A stretch of 64,000 nucleotides of DNA from Kitasatospora sp. CB01950 (GTDB lineage: Bacteria > Actinomycetota > Actinomycetes > Streptomycetales > Streptomycetaceae), in NCBI RefSeq assembly GCF_001905465.1, contig NZ_LISX01000004.1:124001-188000 (forward strand), read 5' to 3'. A model generated the notes under the pieces. The model did not search any database and was not told where the DNA came from. It worked only from the letters and a program-made list of their open reading frames with translations. Positions within the stretch are counted from its first letter, which is position 1; every line of letters starts with the position of its first letter. A program made the position numbers and the translations under genes. Positions 58,978 to 64,000 of the stretch are shown in pieces.

Positions 58978-60603
58978 TCAGGTGGCCGTGATCGACAGTG
59001 CGTGGTGGAACACGTTGGTCGGGTCCCAGGCGGCCTTCACCTGCTGCAGACGGGGGTAGTTGCCCTTGTAGTAGAGCGTCTGCCAGGACACGCCGGAGGT
59101 GTTCCACTGCGGGTCGGCGAGGTCGACGTCCGGGTAGTTGATGTAGGAGCCGTCGTTGGCCGTGTTGCTGACCGGCACGCCGCCGGTGGCGGCGTACACG
59201 TCCCGGTAGAGCGCGCGCATCCAGGCCACGTGGCGGGCGTCCTGGGAGGGGTCGGCCCAGTAGGTGGTGAAGTTGGCCTTGAGGATCGAGTCGCGCTGCG
59301 GCATCGCGGTGGCGTCGGGGGCGACGGCGTTGGCCTTGCCGCCGTAGGAGTAGAGCAGGATCGAGCTGTGCCCGTCGTAGCCGGGGTCGGAGAGGTACTG
59401 GTACAGGGTCGATATCTGGCCGGCGTCCCAACCCTTGCGCAGGTAGGCGCCCTTGGACTTGGTGCGGTTGAACGCGCCGGTGTCGTACGGGTCCTTGAGG
59501 GTGGCCTTCAGCCACGGCGAGGTGGACTGGGTGCGGGCGGCGGGCGCCTGGACGCCGGCCGCGACCGCGTCGAGGTAGCCGGTCATCAGGCCGGCCGGGT
59601 TGGCGACGGTGCCGTCGATCTGGGCGCTGAGGGTCAGGGTGCCGACCGCGGCGTTGCCGAGGATCAGCACGCTGTGCAGGCCGGCGTAGGGCGAGCCGTC
59701 GGCGCTGTTGGCGGCGTGCCAGGCGCCGTGGTTGCGGACGACGGCGGCGAAGTCGGCCGCGTTCAGGTCGCTCCACTTCCACACCGCGGTGGCCTTCAGC
59801 AGGGTGGCCGGGGGCTTGGGCAGCAGTCCGGCCGGGTCGGTGCCGGTGGCGCCGGGGGTGCGGAACCAGTAGCGGGTGACCACACCGAAGTTGCCGCCGC
59901 CGCCACCGGTGTGCGCCCACCACAGCTCGCGGTTGCCGTCGCCCGGGTCGCTGGTGGCGACCACCGCGCGGGCGGTGCCGGAGGCGTCCACCACGACCAC
60001 CTCCAGCGCGTACAGGTGGTCGACGATCGAGCCGTAGGCGCGGCAGAGCGCGCCGTAGCCGCCGCCGGTGACGTGGCCGCCGACGCCGACGGTCGGGCAG
60101 GTGCCGCCGGGGACGGTGACGCCGAAGTCGAGGTAGAGAGTGCGGTAGACGTGGCCCAGGGTCGCGCCGGCCTCGACCATGAAGGCGCGGCGGGCGGAGT
60201 CGTAGGAGACCGCGTTCATCTCTGACATGTCGATCAGCGTCCGCACCGCGGGGTCGTCGACCAGTCCGTCCAGGCAGTGGCCGCCGCTGCGGACGGCGAT
60301 CCGCCGCCCGCCCTGCACCGCCTCGTTCACCACCGCGATCACCTGCGCGGTGGTGTACACCACGCGCACCGAGTCGGGCTGTCCGACGAAGCGTCCGTTG
60401 TAGCCGCGCGAGGTGAGATCGAGGTAGCGCGGGTCGGTGGGCGGGACGGTGCGGGCGGGCGGCGTCCACACCGTGGCCGAATCGACAGTGCTGTTGACAG
60501 AGTCGGCGGCAAAACTGTCAATCGCGGGGAGCGCGACAGTGCCACCGAGTGCGGCGGCCACCCCGAGGAACCCGCGACGAGTCGTTTCAGCCAAGGTCAA
60601 CAC
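58978..60603 (-). CDS. Tat-exported FAD-dependent oxidase (berberine bridge enzyme family)
   Basis: Predicted 541-residue secreted flavoenzyme. A twin-arginine signal (TTRRGFLGVAAALGG) leads to cleavage near residue 33. The PCMH-type FAD domain follows: RIAVRSGGHCLDGL gives His109, the usual 8-alpha flavin attachment site, and GGGYGALCRAYG gives Cys187 at the place used for bicovalent attachment. The C-terminal BBE motif ends near QVKAAWDPTNVFHHALSI. Such enzymes oxidise sugars, alcohols or alkaloids with O2, giving H2O2. GTG at 60601-60603 follows AAGGG. It lies convergent to the bldA tRNA; no link between the two is implied. The substrate is unknown. Confidence 0.9.
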   Translation of the reverse strand: MLTLAETTRRGFLGVAAALGGTVALPAIDSFAADSVNSTVDSATVWTPPARTVPPTDPRYLDLTSRGYNGRFVGQPDSVRVVYTTAQVIAVVNEAVQGGRRIAVRSGGHCLDGLVDDPAVRTLIDMSEMNAVSYDSARRAFMVEAGATLGHVYRTLYLDFGVTVPGGTCPTVGVGGHVTGGGYGALCRAYGSIVDHLYALEVVVVDASGTARAVVATSDPGDGNRELWWAHTGGGGGNFGVVTRYWFRTPGATGTDPAGLLPKPPATLLKATAVWKWSDLNAADFAAVVRNHGAWHAANSADGSPYAGLHSVLILGNAAVGTLTLSAQIDGTVANPAGLMTGYLDAVAAGVQAPAARTQSTSPWLKATLKDPYDTGAFNRTKSKGAYLRKGWDAGQISTLYQYLSDPGYDGHSSILLYSYGGKANAVAPDATAMPQRDSILKANFTTYWADPSQDARHVAWMRALYRDVYAATGGVPVSNTANDGSYINYPDVDLADPQWNTSGVSWQTLYYKGNYPRLQQVKAAWDPTNVFHHALSITAT

Positions 60604-60788
60604 CAGCCCTTTCCCATTGTCGCGGCCGCCCCGCCGAATGGCCGGAATGCGCGCGATCGGAACGAATACCGGGCACGATACGCAGCCCTGTCGGCAGGCC
60701 GTCGCCCACCGCGGGCCGGATACGGTACTGCGTCAGGTGCGGTGGGCGACTATCGGATACCCGGGCTTTTCGGAGGGGCGAGTTCCGG

Positions 60789-61232
60789 TCAGTACCGGGC
60801 GGTGTGCAGGATGGGCCAGCCGCAGTCGCGGGCCAGTTCCGTCATCAGCGGATCGCGGCCGACCACCCGCGGATTGCCGACCACCCGCAGGATGGTGAGG
60901 CCCTCGCGGTGGTCGCCGTACGCGAAGCACTGGGCCGGGTCCAGGCCGAGCCGGGCCATCGCCTCCACCACCACCTCGGAGCCCGCCTCGTCCGGCGCGT
61001 CCGTGTACAGCACCAGATCCGCCGCCAGACCGGCGCCCGAGACAGTCGGACGGCCGACGGCCGGGCGGGCGGCGGGGACGCCGGGCGACGGACCGCCGGC
61101 GACGCAGACCAGCAGGTCGCCGGCCGAGCGATGGTGGGCCGCGGCCTCCAGCACGGTGAGTGCCGAGCCGGCCGACAGCAGGTTGTGTCTCACGTCGAAG
61201 AATGCCGCGCGGCGGCCACGCCGGATGATCAC
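60789..61232 (-). pseudogene. Degenerate HAD-like phosphatase (SerB-type remnant)
   Basis: A 147-codon open frame from GTG 61232. The C-terminal half has GLDPAQCFAYGDHREGLTIL and GRDPLMTELARDCGWPILH, which matches the motif III/IV region of HAD-IB (SerB-like) phosphatases. The N-terminal motif I, normally DxDxT, reads FFDVRHNLL, with Arg for the second Asp and Asn for the Thr. About 70 residues of the usual cap region are missing. The gene therefore looks inactive or repurposed. The ribosome site (GGAGGAG) is too close to the GTG. The 185 bases 60604-60788 to its left hold nothing recognised. Confidence 0.6.
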
Positions 61233-61446
61233 GCTCCTCCGTTCCCGTGCTGCTCTCGCTCTGTTCGCGCGCGGGGCGCTACCGACCGGGTAATCATGCC
61301 GCACGCATTTGCCGTCGTGAAGTCTCGACTTCGGCGGCAGCAGATTCCCTATTCCCGGCGGAATAGCATTCCGGCCGATATTGATTCGGTCCCCGCTCGT
61401 CACGGGGCACATGACATGGGCATGCCCATGAACTTTACAGCCTCCC

Positions 61447-61475
61447 TTGACACGATTTGACATCTGGTGTTGTAT
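61447..61475 (+). promoter_or_regulatory. Probable promoter of the nucleotidyltransferase operon
   Basis: TTGACA occurs at 61447-61452 and again at 61457-61462. The first is followed after 17 bases by TTGTAT (61470-61475). The transcript would start near 61482, 30 bases before the ATG at 61512. This region (61380-61480) is notably less GC-rich than its surroundings. The whole gap 61233-61511 contains no gene. Confidence 0.5.
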
Positions 61476-61511
61476 CTGCCGCACCAAGGTCGCCTAGTCA
61501 GGGGAAGCGAG

Positions 61512-62855
61512 ATGGCCGAGCGAGACGGCGGGACGGTCGGGATCATCCTGGCCGGCGGACGAGGAGAACGCGCGAAGCCCATCACCCTCGAGTCCGCGGA
61601 CTACATCCGGAGCAAGGCGCTGATCCCGTTCGCGGGCCGACGGCTGATCGAGTGGGTCATCGACGCCTGCCGCGAGCAGGGCATCCGCCGCTTCTACGTG
61701 GTGGCGCAGGGCCTGGAGAACCGCAGCCAGATCAAACTGCTGCTGGGCCACGGCGAGCAGTACGGGGTCGAAGTGCGCTATTCGCGCTCCAGCTTCGACC
61801 GGTACAACGTCGGGTCCGGCGCCGCCACCCTGCACAACCTGGAGCAGTGGGACCTCGCCGAGCGGGCGCTGGTGCTCCCGGTCGACTCGGTCTTCGACTT
61901 CTCGCTCGCCGAGCTGGAGGCCACCCACGAGGCGACCAACGCCGTGGTCACCGTGGCCGCGGTGGCCCGCAGCCCGCTCGAAGTGGCCGGCAAGTACGGC
62001 GCGATGCGCACCGACGCCGACGGCCTGGTCTCCGGCTTCGTCGAGAAGCCCAGCCTGGCCCGGGTGCACGAGATCTTCCCGGAGGCGACCAGCGACAACT
62101 GCGCCCTGGTGCCCACCAACGCGGGCATGTACCTGGTGGACTGCCGCCGGCTGCGGCTGGCCGCCCGGGAGCCGCAGCTGATGCGGCAGGCCCAGCAGCG
62201 CCTGGACTGGGGCGGCGACCTGCTGCCCTGGCTGGTCGAGCACGGCCGCGCGGTGGCCGCGCACCACATCGCCCGGCTCGGCGACCTCGGCAACGTCGAG
62301 GACTACCTGGTGACGCTGCGCCAGGTGCTGGCCGGCGACTTCCACCAGATGAACCAGCTGATGCCCGCGCCGCGCAGCGACCGCCCGCGGTACTGGATCC
62401 ACGAGAGCAGCCTGCACACCAAGGACGACGTCTCCGGCACCACCCTCGCCGACAAGATCGCCAGCGGCGACGTGGTGATCGGCCAGGGCGTACGGATCGG
62501 CCGGCACGTCGCCATCGGCTCCGGCGTCCGGCTGGAGCACGCCGACATCGGCGACGGCGCGGAGCTGCGCGAGGGCGCCCGGCTGAGCGGAACCTCGCTC
62601 GGCGACTCCTCGATGGTCGGCCCGTACGCCCGGATCAGCGACTCCTACATCGGTCCGATGGCCGACATCCACTCCACCCGGGACAACCCGGTCCGGATGG
62701 ACGGCTACTGCGCGGTCGGCGACGGCGTGCACGTCTGGCAGGGCACCCGGCTCACCGGGGTGAGCATCTACCCGCGGCTGCGGGTGCCGGCCCTGGCCAA
62801 CCTGCCCTCGGGCACCCGGCTGACCAACTCCGACGACATCCTGCGCTGGATCTGA
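61512..62855 (+). CDS. Sugar nucleotidyltransferase with left-handed beta-helix domain (GlgC-like)
   Basis: Predicted 447-residue enzyme. The N-terminal nucleotidyltransferase domain starts GIILAGGRGERAKPITLESA (GGxGxRL-type signature) and includes SKALIPFAGRRLIEWVIDAC, as in glucose-1-phosphate adenylyl- or uridylyltransferases. The C-terminal third has hexapeptide repeats (GVRIGRHVAIGSGVRLEHAD) of a left-handed beta-helix. Length and layout resemble GlgC but motif details differ, so nucleotide and sugar preference are uncertain. ATG at 61512 follows AGGGGAAG. It is the first gene of an operon that continues to glgX, consistent with a carbohydrate role. Confidence 0.82.
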   Translation: MAERDGGTVGIILAGGRGERAKPITLESADYIRSKALIPFAGRRLIEWVIDACREQGIRRFYVVAQGLENRSQIKLLLGHGEQYGVEVRYSRSSFDRYNVGSGAATLHNLEQWDLAERALVLPVDSVFDFSLAELEATHEATNAVVTVAAVARSPLEVAGKYGAMRTDADGLVSGFVEKPSLARVHEIFPEATSDNCALVPTNAGMYLVDCRRLRLAAREPQLMRQAQQRLDWGGDLLPWLVEHGRAVAAHHIARLGDLGNVEDYLVTLRQVLAGDFHQMNQLMPAPRSDRPRYWIHESSLHTKDDVSGTTLADKIASGDVVIGQGVRIGRHVAIGSGVRLEHADIGDGAELREGARLSGTSLGDSSMVGPYARISDSYIGPMADIHSTRDNPVRMDGYCAVGDGVHVWQGTRLTGVSIYPRLRVPALANLPSGTRLTNSDDILRWI

Positions 62856-62911
62856 GCACACCCGAGCAGCCCGACAGACCCCGAGCAAGCCCGAGAGACG
62901 AGGAGCAAGCG

Positions 62912-63604
62912 ATGGACAACCCCGTGGCGGTGATCGGCGGCTCGGGACGGCTGGGCCGCCTGATCGCCCAGCGTCTGCTGGACCGTGGCGAACCGGTCCG
63001 CGCGATCGGCCGCAGCGTGCAGCACGCCCGGCGCAGCCTGCCGCCCGGCGCGCTCTACTTCGAGGGCGACGTCCGCCGGCCGGAGACCCTGATCGAACCG
63101 TTGGCCGGCACCTCGGCCCTGGTCTACTGCGTCGCCCCGGGCACCGCCGACAGCGGCCCGGACCGGCCGGAGACCACCGTCTACCAGGGTGTGCGCAACG
63201 CCCTGGCGGCCGTCGCCGAGGGGGGCCACCGCCCCCGGGTGGTGCTGGTCAGCCAGATCCACGCGACCCACCTGGCCCACCCGCTGAACGCCTACGGCCG
63301 GGTGCTGGAGTGGCGGCTGGCCGGCGAGAACGCGGTCCGCGACTCCGGCCTGCCGTACACCGTGATCCGGCCGGGCTGGCTCACCGACACCCGGGAGGCG
63401 GGCGAGCGGGTCCGGCTGGAGCAGGGCGACCAGGGCTTCGGCCAGGTCTCCCGGCCGGACCTGGCCGAGGCCTGCGTCCAGGCGCTGCTCCAGCCGGCCG
63501 CGGACGGCGTCACCTTCGAGATCTTCAACGAGCCCGGCAGCATCTTCCCGGCGTGGAGCGAGGCGTTCGCCGGGCTCCAGGGCGACCGGACCCCGGTGGG
63601 CTGA
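62912..63604 (+). CDS. NAD(P)-binding NmrA/SDR-like protein
   Basis: Predicted 230-residue atypical short-chain dehydrogenase. VAVIGGSGRLGRLIAQRLLD is the NAD(P)-binding GGxGxxG motif, followed by RAIGRSVQHARR and FEGDVRRPETL (nucleotide-binding Asp). VVLVSQIHATHLAHPLNAYG replaces the usual catalytic Ser-Tyr-Lys set, and YTVIRPGWLTD is the RPGWL motif of NmrA-type and NAD-epimerase-like proteins. ATG at 62912 follows GAGGAGC. It is probably a sensor or an oxidoreductase for a small substrate. Between the nucleotidyltransferase and glgX in one operon. Confidence 0.85.
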   Translation: MDNPVAVIGGSGRLGRLIAQRLLDRGEPVRAIGRSVQHARRSLPPGALYFEGDVRRPETLIEPLAGTSALVYCVAPGTADSGPDRPETTVYQGVRNALAAVAEGGHRPRVVLVSQIHATHLAHPLNAYGRVLEWRLAGENAVRDSGLPYTVIRPGWLTDTREAGERVRLEQGDQGFGQVSRPDLAEACVQALLQPAADGVTFEIFNEPGSIFPAWSEAFAGLQGDRTPVG

Positions 63605-63611
63605 CGACGAC

Positions 63612-64000
63612 ATGAGCGAACACCACGAGGCTCGCAGGGCCGAGATCGAGGCGGCCGAGATCGGACCCGGTCACGCCCAGCCGCTCGGCGCCACGCTCGA
63701 CGGCGACGGCGACGGCGTCAACTTCTCCCTCTACTCCGAGCACGCCACCCGGGTCGACCTGCTGCTCTTCGCCCACCACGAGGACCTGGCGCCGACCCGG
63801 GTGATCCCGCTCGACCCGGAGCGGCACCGCAGCTACCACTTCTGGCACTGCCACCTCTCCGGCCTGACCAAGGGCCAGGTGTACGCGTACCGGGTCGACG
63901 GCCCGCGCCGCACCAAGGACTCCGGCACCTTCTTCAACCCCCGCAAGGTGCTGATCGACCCGTACGCCCGCGCCAACGTCAACTCGCTGTGGGACCGCAC
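63612..64000 (+). CDS. glgX: Glycogen debranching enzyme GlgX (N-terminal part; continues beyond window)
   Basis: First 129 codons of a glycoside hydrolase family 13 protein, beginning MSEHHEARRAEIEA. The N-terminal CBM48-like domain is visible: HAQPLGATLDGDGDGVNFSL, SEHATRVDLLLFAHHEDLAP, RSYHFWHCHLSGLTKGQVYA and TFFNPRKVLIDPYARA, which match GlgX and TreX-type isoamylases. These remove alpha-1,6 branches from glycogen. The start lies seven bases after the previous stop. The catalytic region is outside the window, so debranching versus a trehalose-type role cannot be settled. Confidence 0.85.
   Translation, partial: MSEHHEARRAEIEAAEIGPGHAQPLGATLDGDGDGVNFSLYSEHATRVDLLLFAHHEDLAPTRVIPLDPERHRSYHFWHCHLSGLTKGQVYAYRVDGPRRTKDSGTFFNPRKVLIDPYARANVNSLWDR

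Overview
The window is high-GC actinomycete DNA, almost certainly from the Streptomycetaceae (Streptomyces or Kitasatospora). Genes are dense, strongly GC-biased at third positions, often start with GTG or TTG, and carry AGGAGG-type ribosome sites. Mycothiol conjugate amidase (mca), GlxA-type regulators, DrrAB-type exporters and a tRNA-Leu(TAA) of the bldA type all fit that family. No rRNA, CRISPR array, integrase or intact insertion sequence was seen.

Layout. 1-16.2 kb is accessory: an NADP oxidoreductase divergent from a GlxA regulator, a secreted papain-like protease with a surface protein, a MarR gene divergent from a membrane protein/SDR operon, a 181-184 bp tandem repeat array at the 3' end of a GNAT gene, a DUF255 thioredoxin-like protein with a truncated second copy further on, a second GlxA regulator beside an MFS exporter, a Uma2 protein, and an aldo/keto reductase divergent from an ArsR-like regulator.

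16.2-32.3 kb is the main point of interest: two divergent operons that look like a small-molecule biosynthetic cluster without polyketide synthase or NRPS. The leftward arm encodes DAHP synthase, an EhpF-like truncated adenylating enzyme, isochorismate synthase (with a TTA codon) and a ferredoxin-reductase-type flavoprotein. The rightward arm encodes a formamidase/cyclase-family hydrolase, a LuxC/EhpG-like aldehyde dehydrogenase, a helical protein that may be a heme dioxygenase of the IDO/PrnB type, an ATP-grasp ligase, an MFS exporter, a glutathionylspermidine-synthase-like ligase, an aromatic aminotransferase, a siderophore-interacting-type flavoprotein and a zinc alcohol dehydrogenase. The inferred logic is shikimate supply, an aromatic acid reduced to an aldehyde by the EhpF/EhpG pair, amide bonds made by the two ATP-grasp ligases, and export by MFS. 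The product cannot be named from sequence. The 510 bp between the arms holds operator-like inverted repeats and a leader terminator.

32.3-58.4 kb is mostly conserved core: mca, DUF4307, greA, a DrrAB exporter, ilvA, metB, a membrane M48 protease, a lipoprotein, an L,D-transpeptidase, cystathionine beta-synthase, an SGNH hydrolase, thiolase, a Bax-inhibitor-1 protein, cyclophilin and a MacB-like ABC exporter.

58.7-64 kb holds bldA, a secreted flavin oxidase, a degenerate HAD-like gene, and the start of a sugar-metabolism operon (nucleotidyltransferase, NAD-binding protein, partial glgX).

A recurring oddity is tandem duplication of gene 3' ends including the stop codon (near 4.6, 6.8-7.4, 38.8 and 52.9 kb). 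bldA and the TTA codon in the isochorismate synthase gene together suggest developmental control of the cluster.
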